A stretch of 64,000 nucleotides of DNA from Pseudocercospora fijiensis CIRAD86 (lineage: Eukaryota; Ascomycota; Dothideomycetes; Mycosphaerellales; Mycosphaerellaceae): NCBI RefSeq assembly GCF_000340215.1, contig NW_006921541.1, positions 2,329,527-2,393,526 of the forward strand. Direction: 5' to 3'. Shown here piece by piece: positions 53,849-64,000 of the stretch. The notes below the pieces were generated by a model. The model was not told the DNA's origin. It did no database searches and saw only the letters and a program-made list of their open reading frames with translations. Numbering within the stretch: position 1 is the first letter of the stretch; each line of letters begins with the position of its first letter. The position numbers were made by a program, and so were the translations under genes.

Positions 53849-53932
53849 AAGCAGTTAGGGAATTGAACCGTAAACGAAAGGATGAAATTCATACCTAAGG
53901 AGTACAGTTTCTAAACTGAACTATAATGCCTT
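53849..53932 (-). other. Degenerate tRNA-like sequence
   Basis: The minus strand has an A-box-like TAGTTCAGTTTAG (53911-53923) and a B-box-like GGTTCAATTCC (53859-53869) at tRNA spacing. A 17-nt anticodon arm (TGTAC TCCTTAG GTATG) lies between them and would read CTT (Lys). The acceptor stem does not pair. It could be a tRNA pseudogene or a tRNA-derived SINE remnant. Confidence 0.35.
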
Positions 53933-54018
53933 ATATATGTATATATGCTTTTGATTAGTTAGTGCCCTTAGCTAATTGTCTATAGATTTGAGGTTATATA
54001 AGTACCTTTATATAACTA

Positions 54019-54078
54019 CGTAGCCTAAGTAGGATTCGAAAATTCTATAAGTACTAAGGACTAAAAATGCCGGCTACG
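54019..54078 (-). other. tRNA-like hairpin
   Basis: A perfect 7-bp acceptor-like stem CGTAGCC/GGCTACG encloses 46 nt with a TTTTCGAATCC word like a T-loop. At 60 nt it is too short for a normal tRNA and lacks a D-arm. It lies beside duplicated GCCGGCTAC words. Confidence 0.25.
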
Positions 54079-54239
54079 CTGCCGGCTACACTGCTAAGTC
54101 TTACAAAGGGCTTGCTTGAAGCTACGTATACATTCGTACACTTCTTAAAAACCGATAAATTATATAGTTCGAACTAGCTACTTATATAGTTGCTTAGCAA
54201 ACCAACCTAAACTAAACTAGAGTTTCGGCTTAGTAAACC

Positions 54240-57080
54240 AAACTAAACTAACCCGAACTACTACGGGGTCTACTTAGTTATACTATTTAGTCTAGCTAAT
54301 ACCCCTGCAACATTTCAATCCTATATTAATCGGGCCCTTTCGGGTCTATTAGACTATCTCTATATAGTTTACCTAAATAACATCCTAGTTTATATATATT
54401 TACCTAACATTGCGGAGCACTAGGCTATAGTCCGTAAGGTACTCGATCGCCTACGAGCCTATAGCTTATATTGCAAGCCTTCTAAATGTACCTTTGCTAC
54501 TAAAGAGGTGTCCTTCCTTAGCTTCCTCGTATTAACCGAGGGTGTTAAGGCTAATCCTAATCGGATTAAGACTATTACTAAGTAGCTAACCCCTACTAGT
54601 ATTAAGGAGCTTTAATTATTCCTCGGCTTCGCTAATTTCTATCGTCGCTTTATTAAGAGCTATTTACGGCATATAATGCCCCTAACTAAGCTTACTAAAA
54701 CTAAGGCTAACCCTACTAGAGAATTCAAATAGACTAACAGAGCGCAAGCCGCTTTTAACGGCCTAAAGCAACGCTTTACTAAAGTCCCCTTATTATACTA
54801 TTTCGTGCTAAGCAAACAGATCCGAATTGAGACTAACGCTTTACAGTTCGCTATATTAGCTATAATGTCTTAGCAGTTAGATAGTAACTACTACTAGCAC
54901 CTAATTGCCTTCTTCTCGAGGAAGATAATTAATGCTAAGCGTCGCTACGAGACCTACGAGTAAGAGCTCTTAGCTATTGTTAAAGCCTTTAAGCACTAGC
55001 GCTACTATCTCGATAGTGCCTAGTATACTATTTAGGTCTATACGGACTATAACAACCTCCGTAGAGTTACGAAGGTTACTAGAGTTATAGGTCGACAGGC
55101 TAGATAGGCCGTCTACCTCGCTAGGTTTGATTTTGATATGTTATATCGGCTAGGCGTAAGTAACCCTACTAATAGCCTATCGAGGCGACCTAATTACGAT
55201 AGCGAGACTTAGCAATCTATTAATTTATTGTTTCCAACCCTATAGTATAAGATTGCTATAGCCCGTATTATTAATAAGTAAGCGTAGGATAAGCGGCTTA
55301 CCGGACTCTGCGACGGCTTAAAGCATATTAATGCTCTTACTATATTAACAGTACGTGTTAAGGATATAGATAGGAGAAGTTATAATAACTCCCTAGTCGA
55401 CATCGCTATATATAGTAATAGCGATAGCACTACTGCAGTTAATCCGGCTACTAGTGCTACTAGATATATATAGTGCGTACTACGCAAGATAGCGAGGGTG
55501 CTATTAAGCGAACTTGTAGAAGGGGATAGACGAGCGTTTATAGATAAGCTGTTACGTACTTAGTAAAGGGACGCTTTTACTGCTACTCGTATAGATTAGC
55601 TTAGAAGTAGCCGTAAGACTAGATCTAGCAAGAATTAGTCGATTGATGCTAATAGCTATTTGCGCTATAAGGGTAGGCTCTATGTCCCTGCCGAGCATTC
55701 GATCCGATAAGAGCTTCTTAAGCGACACTATAATAGTAAGCTTGCCGGTTACTATAGTATAGAGAGGTCGTACGAGTTACTATCGCGTATATACTACTAG
55801 CTAAATAGTAAGCGGGATATAAAGGACTACGTAAACACGTATACCGTATATTAACGAGTTAAAGCACTAAAGCACTTACTATTTAGCAAGTTGTCCTTAC
55901 TCCCTATTCTAAAGAAGCTATTTGCTAAGCTTATAATGGATTTTATTATAGGCCTTCCGCCTACTAAGCGTAGGGGAAGCAAGGATATATATAATGCTAT
56001 CCTAGTTATCGTAGACCGGTTTACTAAAGGCGCTCGTTATATTCCTGCCCGAAAGGATTGGACGGCTATTAACCTAGCTAAGGCGCTATAGACTAATATC
56101 TTCTATACCTATTAGGGAACCCCTAAGGGGATAGTCTCCGATAGGGGCTCGACATTTATATCGCACTATTAGAGCGAAATATGCCTATAGCTAAGACTAA
56201 AGCATCGGCTATTAACAGCCTTCTATCTATAGACTAACGGTCAAATAGAGAGACAGAATGCTACCCTATAGTAGTACCTACGCAGTTATATTAACGAGAA
56301 CCCTAAGGATTAGGTTAATCTCCTATAACTAGCCGAATTCGTATATAACAACAGTGTCTACTTATCTACTAAGGTATTACCTTATTTCGCTATAATAGGA
56401 AGCAACCCTACGCTACTATAAGACCCCCTATCGCTCGAGGCCGAGCGTAAGGAAAGGGAAGCGGGTCAACCTAAGATACTAGCGGCTATTAAGAGGGTTT
56501 AGAAGATGCGAGAAATCTATACTAAGATAGCCGAGAAGTTAACAAAGGCTTAAGAGTACTAAAAGACCTACTATAACAAACACTACCTTCTAATAACCTT
56601 TAAGCAAGGCGACATAGTTATGCTTAGTATAAAGAACCTCTGCATCCGCAAATACCTATTACCCGATAGCAAAACAAGGCCTAAGCTCGTACTAAGATAC
56701 ATTAGCCTATTCCGCATCCGAGAACCGAAGGGCATATAGGCCTACTAGTTATAGCTTCCACCCTATTATACTATCTATAATACCTTCTATATATCTCTCC
56801 TTAAGCTATACTATTAACGCGAAGGCGACGAAGCGCCTGCAAAGTTAGAAGAAGTCTTAGCTAATAGTAAAGAACTATAGTCTATAGAACGTATCCTGCA
56901 GCACCGGACTAGGAAAGGCAAGAAGGAGTACCTATTAAGATAGCAAGGCTATTTACCTAAATAGGACTCGTAGGAAGCTAAAGCCTCTTTTAAAGACATA
57001 ACTAAGTTGTTAGATAAGTATTAGACTAGTGTAAAGAACAAGAAGAAGGCTAAAAGCTCGTAATGTTACTAAGGCTTAGG
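54240..57080 (+). pseudogene. pol remnant (RT, RNase H, integrase) of the inner Ty3 copy
   Basis: Readable blocks are RT from YLVILF with ANTPATFQSYINRA near 54265-54335, the primer-grip and thumb region to 54770, RNase H, and an integrase core open for 66 codons at 55891-56091 (LIMDFIIGLPPTKRRGS, then ILVIVDRFTK). Stops elsewhere break it. Upstream of about 54240 the RT is missing and replaced by unrelated sequence. Confidence 0.75.
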
Positions 57081-58253
57081 ATTAATAGTACCCCCGGGGT
57101 GCTATTAGCTAACTAATTAGAGGCCGACAAACTAGGACAATAAGACTATACTACTATAGTAGACGCGTACTAAGCATTAACAAACGCGCTATAACTATTA
57201 ACTAATCGCCTACTCTTTTAAGGATTCTATCTCTTCCCTAATGCGCCCTATAGGTCCCTCTCTTATTCTTTATTCTATCGAGGCCTCGAGACCTAAGCGT
57301 TCGACAAGGGCGATGTACGCGCGCGTACGAATAACAGTAACAAAGGTAATAGTGTCGCGCACTAGCAGTACGCTAGCGGCTAACGCGGCTATGTTAGTAA
57401 CGGTATTGCGGAGTATATTATTAGTCGAAGAAGGAAATCGAAAAGCAAGGTAAAGTTAGCGCTAAGACGACTAGCGCCGCTATTATTAATATTACTTACT
57501 ATTGTTACTACGCCTACGGACACAACCTTACCTGCACTATAAGCCTAAGGCACCTTTAATTAAAACTTTAATTAAAACTTTAAGCCGCCTAAAAGATTGA
57601 GCGACTAATAGACTAACTAAGAGCAAAACTATAGAGCTAAGCTAGCTAGGGTCGATCTTGCGGATAATAGGTTACTCCTCGATCTATCTAACCCTTTAAG
57701 CGAGGCGAACCTCTACTACTGCACTTATAATAGCCTTTACCTATAGAAACTAGACGAGCTGTGTTTTTTGAAAAGATAAGATAAGATTAATACTTAAAGG
57801 CTGCTAAACCTAGCTAATTAGGGCTAGCGAAACTACGAATAATAAGAACAATAACCCTCGGAAGCGGACAAACCCTCGGAAGCGGACATTGCTAGGTCTT
57901 TTAAGAGTAGACGTAAAGAACTCGGTACGACATTACTTAGAGCGGAGGCAGGGCTATAATACCTCGTACGTCTACCTATTATAGTAGGGAAGACGCGCTC
58001 GTATTATAATTAGTCGAAGGCTCTTAATTCTTATAGATACATATTACTTTATAGTTTATTATATATAGGGATAGCGCAGTTAGAAGTTAGATATTGTGTT
58101 AGAAGGTAAGGTTTGATATAGTTATATAATTAGGTAGTTAAGTGTTTAATTTAGCGCGGGCTAAGTAGCTTATTAGACTTGCTAAGTTAGTAGCAATAGA
58201 GGTCGTAGGATATAGATAGGCTACGAGGGCGCGGCCTTTAGAAGGGAAGCGTA

Positions 58254-58449
58254 TGTTAGAGCCAAAGAGGCTACACGTAATTAGCATGTAATTAGGCCGA
58301 GTAAAGCTAGGGTCTTAGTGCCTTAGGTAGGGCTTAGCGCTTAGCGTTAGGCCAACTCTCCTACCTTCCTCCCTCTCCTCCTAGATCCTTATCGAATACT
58401 ACCTGTATCTACGACCACCCTATCTACCTACTAACATACCCTTCTTACA
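58254..58449 (+). repeat. 3' LTR of the inner Ty3 copy
   Basis: The best-preserved LTR of the family: it starts TGTTAGAGCC and ends CTTCTTACA with intact TG...CA. It is the reverse-orientation match of the LTRs at 50968 and 62043. Confidence 0.85.
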
Positions 58450-61400
58450 GCCTAGCCGATATAATATATTAAAATCAAACCTAGCGAGGTAGACGGCCTA
58501 TCTAGCCTATCGACCTATAACCCTAGTAACCTTAGTAATGCTATAGAGGTTGTTATAGTCTATATAGACCTGTATTGTATATTAAGCCCTATCGAGGTAG
58601 TGCCTCTAATACTTAAAGGCCTCGATAATAGCTAGGAGCTCTTACTCGTAGGTCTCGTAGCGACGTTTAGTATTAATTATCTTCCTCGAGAAGAAGGTAA
58701 TCGGGTGCTAGTAGGTATTATTAGCCTACTATAACATAATAGCTAATATAGCGAACTGTAAAGCGTTAGTCTCAATTCGGATCTGTTTGCTTAGTACGAA
58801 ATAGTATAATAAGGGGACTTTAGTAAATCGTTTCTTTAGACCGTTAAAAGCGGCTTGTGTCTTATCGGTCTATTTGAATTCTCTAAACGGGTTGGCCTTA
58901 GTTTTAGTAAGCTTAGTTAGTAGCATTATATGCCTCGAATAGCCCTTAATAAATCGGCGATAGAAGTTAGCAAAACCTAGGAATAATTAAAGCTCCTTAA
59001 TAGACGTAGGAACAGGCTATTTAGTAATAGTCTTAATCCGATTAGGATTAGCCTTAACACTATTAGTTAATACGATAAAGCTAAGGAAGGCTACCTCCTT
59101 AGCGGCGAAGGTGTATTTAGAAGGCTTGCAATATAGTCTATAGGCTCGTAAGCGATCGAGTACCTTACGGACTATAGCCTAGTGCTCCGCGATATTAGGG
59201 GAGTATATATAAACTAGGATATTATCTAGGTAAACTATACAAAGGTAGTCTAGTAGGCCGGACAAGGCCCGATTAATATAGAACTAGAATGTAGTAGAGG
59301 CATTAGCTAAGCCGAATAGTATAACTAAGTATTCGAAATAGCTATAGCGAGTACGGAAGGCTGTTTTCTATTCGTCGCCCTTACGAATGCAGATACGATA
59401 GTACGCATCCTTAATGTCTAGTATAGTATAGTAGTAAGCGCTAGAAAGGCGATCGAGGGTCTTATTAATAAGCGGAAGTAGATAGCGGTCTTTAATAGTA
59501 ACAGAATTAAGCCTATAGTAATTAATATATAGACGCAGGCTACTATCCTTCTTTAGAACAAACAGGATTAGTATACTAGCAGGGCTGTTACTATACCGAA
59601 TGCGACCGTTAGCTAGGTTTTCCTCTAGGTACTTACGTAATATAGCGAGCTCTCGTTTACTAAGGTTATAGAGGGGACTAAAAGGAACCTCTTTGCCCTC
59701 TATAATGTTAATCTTATAGTCTGTCTCTTTAAATATAGGCAATGTCGATACTAAGTAGTATTTAAATACATTAATATAGGTCTCTCGAATAGGCTCTAGT
59801 ATACGCTCGAGCTAATTAGGGTCTATGCTATTAGGGGGCACAGGCTTATTATCGTCGCCTAATAGGTCGACTATTAGGTTAGCTAAGGTAGAGGCTAGTA
59901 TTAGGTTGCTAATAAATAGGACCCTAATATTATTAGGACACTCGCTAATGTCGATATATTTAATATCCTCTCTCCTAGCGATTCTAAATCGCTATTATTA
60001 ACTACCTAAGTCTATAACTATAGCATAGTGCTTAAGAACAGGGTTGCTAATAATAATAGTAGCTCCCCTATATAGGTTGTCTATATCTACTGCGTAGGTA
60101 GTAAAGTCTAGTAGGCGTTTATTTCTAAGGTCGTCCTTTAGGGCTATAGGAATATAGTAGGCCCTATAGGTTAAGTGCCGAGCGTTATTAAACTAAGCAA
60201 GGGTTAGCAGGTTAGTCCTAGGCAGTTGTCGAAGGTCTAATTACTTAGCTAGGCGATAGCTAATAAGGGCACTAACTGAATTTCCTAGATCTAGTATAAC
60301 CTTAGTTTAATAGGTAGTGCCCTTCGTATCCTATATAAGGTAGGAGCGTGTTATAGCTAGTATAATATCGATAGTCTTACGCCGCATAAGGCTAACAGTT
60401 AGTGCGGCGCTTATTCTTTTTTCGAAGGTTAGCCTATAGGGGTAGCGTTAGCTACTAAAAGGTGCTTTCGGTGCTTAGCGGTAGTACGGTCGATTCGGGC
60501 CTAGTCCTTAGGTTTATCGTATTAGCCTAGTAGATAGCTAGTGCTATCACAATTGAAGCACTTTAGTCCGGTTAGGGGATTGCTATAGCTATTGCCGCTA
60601 TTATTAGCCGAGCGATTAGTACTATAGGGATACGAGCCCCTTCTACGGCCCCTATCGCGGCCTCCTCTATATAGCCGCCGGCTATAGCCTCTTCTACGGT
60701 CGCTGTTACTGTTTCTATTGTTAGCATTATTATTTTAGTAGGACCCTTAGCTATTGCCTCCGCGGGTACTACGATTGCCGCGGTTAGTGCTAGCTAGTCG
60801 GATCCTCGATTCTAGTCGTTGCTAGAGCTAAACAGCCCGCTCGGCTGTTTCTACTTCAACTATGAATTAAATGCGTATTAGGTTAGCCTATTCGAACACA
60901 CGACGGCGGTCTAATTTAAGGACTAACTCCTATCGCAGTTTAGGGCGTATTTCGGAAATCTAGATAGAGTCGGTCTTAGCTAGCAAATCGTCCTTAAGGG
61001 TCTTTAAATAGGCCTTAAATAAACGAGCTAATTAATTAGTCTTTTGCTTAGCCCGAAGGTACTAGTCCTAAGCGTGTTGTTGCCTTAGTATAGGGTTTCT
61101 AAGGGTGTCTAGTATAATGGTTTTGTAGGTTTGCTACTAAATAGCGGTCTAATTAGTAAGGGAGTTAAAGTAGTTATCCTAGGTGCGTTTTAGGTCGCTA
61201 TTAATATATTATATAGCATAGACGACTAGCGAATAGTCGTCTAGAAGGGCCCTTAGCGCGTTTCGCTAATTAAGCTCGCAGTTACGGATGTAGTCGTTAT
61301 ATTGTTTCTAACTAGAGCTATTAAATACGGTATAGTCCTTAAGTTTAGTATCCTTCTTTTAGACTAAAACAGATAGAGAGGAAGGCCCTACTATTAGTTT

Positions 61401-62033
61401 AGTATTAGTTGCTAGGGCTTCTTATAGGCGACGAATTTCGAGGAGATTATCCTTTAGCTGTTGTTCTTAGCGCAAGGTAGTAAGCCTGTTTTAAGTAGCT
61501 CCTTAAAGTCTCGCTACTAGTTAGGGACTAAAGGCTAGTTAGCTATATCGACGGTTAACAATATTGTTAAGAATGTCGTCGACAGACAATTCTAGGTCGT
61601 TACCTAGAATTATAGGTTCTTCTTTAATAGGCCTAATAGCAGGCTCTCTAGCGGCAGGCTCTTTAGTAGGAGGCACTTTAGCAGGTGCTTTAGCAGGTAC
61701 TGTACTACTAGCGTTGTCGTTGCTAGCGCTGCTAGCGGTAGTACGGTTATTGTTTCGTAATAAACCGGCTATTATAAGGGGCGATACTAATAATGTATTA
61801 TTAGCCCCTAAGATACGGATATAGCGGAATTAGTAGATATCGGCTTAGTATGCTTAACTTAGTATAATAGGCCGTATAGAAGGCCTTGCTTAATAATTGG
61901 TACGGTTGTTTTAGTAGAATAGTACGTATAGGTCCCGTTCTTCGGGCGCAATATAGTTAGATTAGTCTTGTTCGTAGCTATACTACTAAAAGCTTGAAAT
62001 AAGGACTATCTAGCTACTGCTCTTAAAGGGTAG
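58450..62033 (-). pseudogene. gag-pol remnant (gag, protease, RT, RNase H) of the outer Ty3 element
   Basis: An RT block is still open for 124 codons at 59742-59368 (YNLSKRELAILRKYLEEN, then LRLYINYYRLNSVTIKDRY and TILDIKDAYY). RNase H follows to 58450, where the inner copy begins. The zinc knuckle near 60545-60600 keeps C-F-N-C, but its His codon is now Tyr and the last Cys also reads Tyr. Gag fills about 60.6-61.9 kb. Stops are frequent. Confidence 0.78.
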
Positions 62034-62042
62034 ATCGAATAC
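62034..62042 (-). other. Self-priming primer-binding site of the outer Ty3 element
   Basis: On the minus strand GTATTCGAT follows the 5' LTR directly. Together with the LTR's terminal A it is complementary over 10 nt to ATCGAATACT inside the LTR (plus strand AGTATTCGAT at 62094-62103). This is the Tf1-type arrangement. Confidence 0.55.
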
Positions 62043-62241
62043 TGTATAAGAAGGGTATATTAGTAGGTAGATAGGGTAGTAGTAGGTACGAGTAGTATTC
62101 GATAGAGATCTAAGAGAAGAGGGAGGAAGGCAGGCTAGTTAGCCTAACGCTAAGCGCCAAGCCCTGCCTAAGGCATTAAGACCCTAGCTTTACTCGAGCC
62201 TAGTTACATGCCAATTACGTATAACCTCTTTAGTCCTAACA
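62043..62241 (-). repeat. 5' LTR of the outer Ty3 element
   Basis: On the minus strand it starts TGTTAGGACTAAAGAGG and ends CTTCTTATACA, 199 bp. It differs from the 3' LTR by transitions and a 2-bp insertion near its end. Confidence 0.85.
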
Positions 62242-63479
62242 TATATTGCCTCTATATCTCCTTAGTAAGTAAGGCAAGGTCCTTTAGTCTTATTCTTAAT
62301 AGAAATAAAGACCTATAGTGCTACGAGTCTAATAAGTCTTCCTTATTAGATAGCGCTCGGTCGTCTACTTCTATACTAATTAGTAAGTCGTTATTCTCGA
62401 AGAAGGACAGCTACTAGCTATAGCGATAACTTCTATTAAAAGTAGCTTCTTCTACGCCCTTATCCTTTATATATAACTAAGCCTAATTGCTATCTTTTAG
62501 CAATACTCGTTAGACTAGTAGTAACGTATCTACTAGTCTAAGCCGAGCGGCCTTTTTCCGGCGTAGTAGCTTTAAAGGTATAGTAGTAGCGAAGTAAGGA
62601 TATAGATTACTAATAGAGTCGCTACTACGGTTTAAATTAGCTAATTTAAACACTTTTAGTAGAGCCTTGTCTTCTAGGTTATTAGGCAAATAGCGGCTAG
62701 TACTAGCGCTATATTTAACTAGTCTTAACTCGCGCCTCTTAGGTTAGAAGACCTTCTTAATCGGACCTTGTTTGCAATAACTAGTAAGCGGTCCGGTCTT
62801 GTAAATACTACTTAGAAGTAACGGTAGAAATAACTTAAATAGTAACTATAACGTACGCTTAAGAAGGGGCTTCTTCTTATCCTTAGTGCGGCCTCTTCTA
62901 GTTATTATAGTGCCGATTGTCTTCCGCTAGCGCTTGTAATAGACCTTCTATTACTTCTTTGTCTTTGCCGCCTTACTGTTAGCTAGCTTCTAAGCCTTCT
63001 TAATAGCTAATAACTCGCGGTAAGCTATCCGCGACTAGACCTTATAGGTGTAGGCTATTCTAATCTTCTACTATTTGCCGGTATTAGCTTTCCGTGCCTT
63101 GCGTACCTTAGTAGCTGTCTCTATCTCTAAAAGGTCGTAGAGGGCTTATACTCTAGTATTAGTATAGAAAAGCACTAAAGTCGTTACGCCTTCGAGAAGG
63201 CCTCACACTAGTAACGATAGCAGTCTATACCTATTTAATCGCTCGTTAAGTGCGTTAACCTATCGCTTTGTAGTACGGACAGTTAAGGCTAGTTTAAATA
63301 GGCTTATATCTACTAGAGGTAGTAAATCTAGTAGGTATAAGACCTCGAACAGCTTGCCTATTTCGTAGGCCTCGCAGAGCCTATCTAAGTCCTATACTAA
63401 GAGGTCCGCTTTCTCGTTAATCTTACGCTTTGTATAGGCGACTATATACGTACTGTACTCGTCTCGGAGGAAGTCTAGC

Positions 63480-64000
63480 GCTCGTTAAGCACTTATAGGG
63501 GTAATTCTAGTCTTCCGGAAGGCCGAGCGAATATTGTCGCTTTTAAAGGTCTTCCGCCGGATAGTGTTAATAGCATCTATAAACTAAGTTACCCTAAATT
63601 CGCCTATGCCGAGCCTAGTATATTATATTACTGCCTGCCGGTAGTAGTGCTTATAGACCTAGAATAAGACTATGTCTAGTAGCTACAAGAAGTACAAGGC
63701 ACACAGTAGAAGGGTAAAGATTAGAATGCGGTGTTTCCGAGCGAAGTTAATAAACTTAAAGAACTCGTAGCTGCTAAAGTTGTCTATTATTAGAAGCCGG
63801 AATAGGCCTTTATTAGCAGGCCTTATTAACTTCTCGAAGCGCTTAATCTAGTAGAAGGCAAACTCGTCGTTTAAATAGCTACTATCTATTATACTAATAA
63901 GATAGTATGCTAGTAACTAGTTAAACTAGTGTTTAAGAAGGACCTTGCCTTATACTAGTAGCATTAGCTTAATAAAGGCTCTGTAGGCATTTACGGCTTC
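63480..64000 (-). pseudogene. pogo/Fot1-type DDE transposase remnant
   Basis: The minus strand at about 63810-63640 reads LFRLLIIDNFSSYEFFKFINF, then HRILIFTLL, then LLDIVLF and YKHYYRQA. This is the pattern of the DDE superfamily block in pogo/Fot1 transposases (second D in the VDG/N-x-S-S-H context, third D in LQPLDV). His and Gln codons are changed to Tyr or stop as expected from RIP. The N-terminal DNA-binding part is outside the window. Confidence 0.65.

Larger units (their letters stand above)
53707..58449 (+). mobile_element. Inner Ty3/gypsy copy, same family, 5' end lost in gap
   Basis: Plus-strand copy with RT from about 54240, RNase H near 54830-55030, integrase to about 57060, a non-coding tail, a purine tract (AGAAGGGAAGCG) and a 3' LTR ending at 58449. 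The bases right after it (GCCTAGCCGATATA) continue the RNase H of the outer element, so this copy inserted there. GCCTA at 58450-58454 is the predicted target duplication; its partner would be in the gap. Confidence 0.75.
50968..62241 (-). mobile_element. Ty3/gypsy retrotransposon (second family), RIP-degraded, interrupted by a same-family copy
   Basis: LTRs of 197 and 199 bp lie at 50968-51164 and 62043-62241 in the same orientation. They are flanked by TATAT at 50963-50967 and 62242-62246. Reading on the minus strand, the right LTR is the 5' one. It is followed by a self-priming site, gag with zinc knuckle (about 60545-60600), protease, RT, and RNase H to 58450. After the inserted copy, integrase (about 52500-53219), a 1.2-kb non-coding tail, a purine tract and the 3' LTR follow. 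The middle is lost in the sequence gap. Confidence 0.78.
50346..64000 (-). mobile_element. Tc1/mariner-pogo (Fot1-like) DNA transposon, RIP-degraded, holding nested retrotransposons
   Basis: Outermost element of the right block, running off the window. Its identity rests on a minus-strand DDE transposase remnant at about 63640-63810. Sequence left of 50968 and right of 62241 is one piece split by a Ty3 element with target duplication TATAT. The left boundary is uncertain: RIP-type composition begins near 50346, and a possible end GTGTCTGACCGATCC preceded by TA lies at about 50379. The right boundary is outside the window. Confidence 0.5.

Noticed and set aside
50968..58449. A 1.4-kb inverted repeat (50968-52450 against 57085-58449) as one giant palindromic element
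   Set aside because: It is explained by two copies of the same retrotransposon 3' end in opposite orientation, one nested in the other.
57099..58449. A 1.35-kb LTR starting TGCTATTAGC
   Set aside because: The copy at 62043 contains only the terminal 199 bp and is flanked by the TATAT duplication, so the LTR is about 197 bp and the rest is an internal non-coding tail.
61564..61824. 86-codon Leu/Ala/Gly-rich plus-strand frame that looks like a membrane protein
   Set aside because: It is antisense to the gag remnant of the outer Ty3 element and made of low-complexity codon shadows.
1..64000. CRISPR arrays, rRNA genes, secondary-metabolite or other multi-gene biosynthetic clusters
   Set aside because: No spaced direct-repeat array, rRNA sequence, or PKS/NRPS/terpene core gene was seen.

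Overview
The window is nuclear DNA of a filamentous ascomycete. Genes carry short introns (about 49-94 bp) with fungal GTRNGT-type donors. The gene set is typically fungal: Zn2Cys6 regulator, DHA1, DHA2 and sugar-porter transporters, VPS41, SYS1, a DUF155 mitochondrial protein and a complex I Tim17-like subunit. The repeat-rich blocks carry the C-to-T / G-to-A decay of repeat-induced point mutation (RIP). A compartmentalised Dothideomycete (Mycosphaerellales/Capnodiales type) is my best inference; the sequence alone does not prove it.

Region 1 (1-33.37 kb) is ordinary gene-rich euchromatin. In order it holds: a RecQ helicase cut by the window start; a DHA1 and a DHA2 transporter; an intact 332-bp MITE; a sugar porter; an unknown coiled-coil protein; mitochondrial asparaginyl-tRNA synthetase divergent from a MIT-AAA ATPase of the Sap1/Yta6 type; a small secreted protein convergent with SYS1; a complex I Tim17-family subunit divergent from SYS1; two unknown genes that appear to be diverged tandem paralogues; VPS41; and a DUF155 protein divergent from VPS41.

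Region 2 (33.37-44.30 kb) is one RIP-degraded hAT transposon with an 8-bp target duplication ATCCTGAG. It is split by a structurally complete 7.2-kb Ty3/gypsy element with 152-bp LTRs and a 5-bp duplication AGAAC. Region 3 (44.3-50.3 kb) is a gene island holding a Zn2Cys6 transcription factor, a class II aldolase/adducin-type enzyme and a divergent ABM-type monooxygenase.

Region 4 (50.3-64 kb) is a second RIP-degraded nest. A Tc1/mariner-pogo-like element, running off the right edge, is interrupted by a minus-strand Ty3/gypsy element (197-bp LTRs, duplication TATAT). That element is itself interrupted by a plus-strand copy of the same family. An assembly gap of 487 N lies inside the nest. Both Ty3 families have, next to the 5' LTR, a 10-11 nt stretch complementary to the LTR interior, the signature of Tf1-type self-primed reverse transcription.

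No CRISPR, rRNA, intact tRNA or secondary-metabolite cluster was seen. The genes form no single pathway. The nearest thing to a functional unit is the regulator-aldolase-monooxygenase island. All spliced models were derived by eye from splice signals, frame continuity and family motifs.
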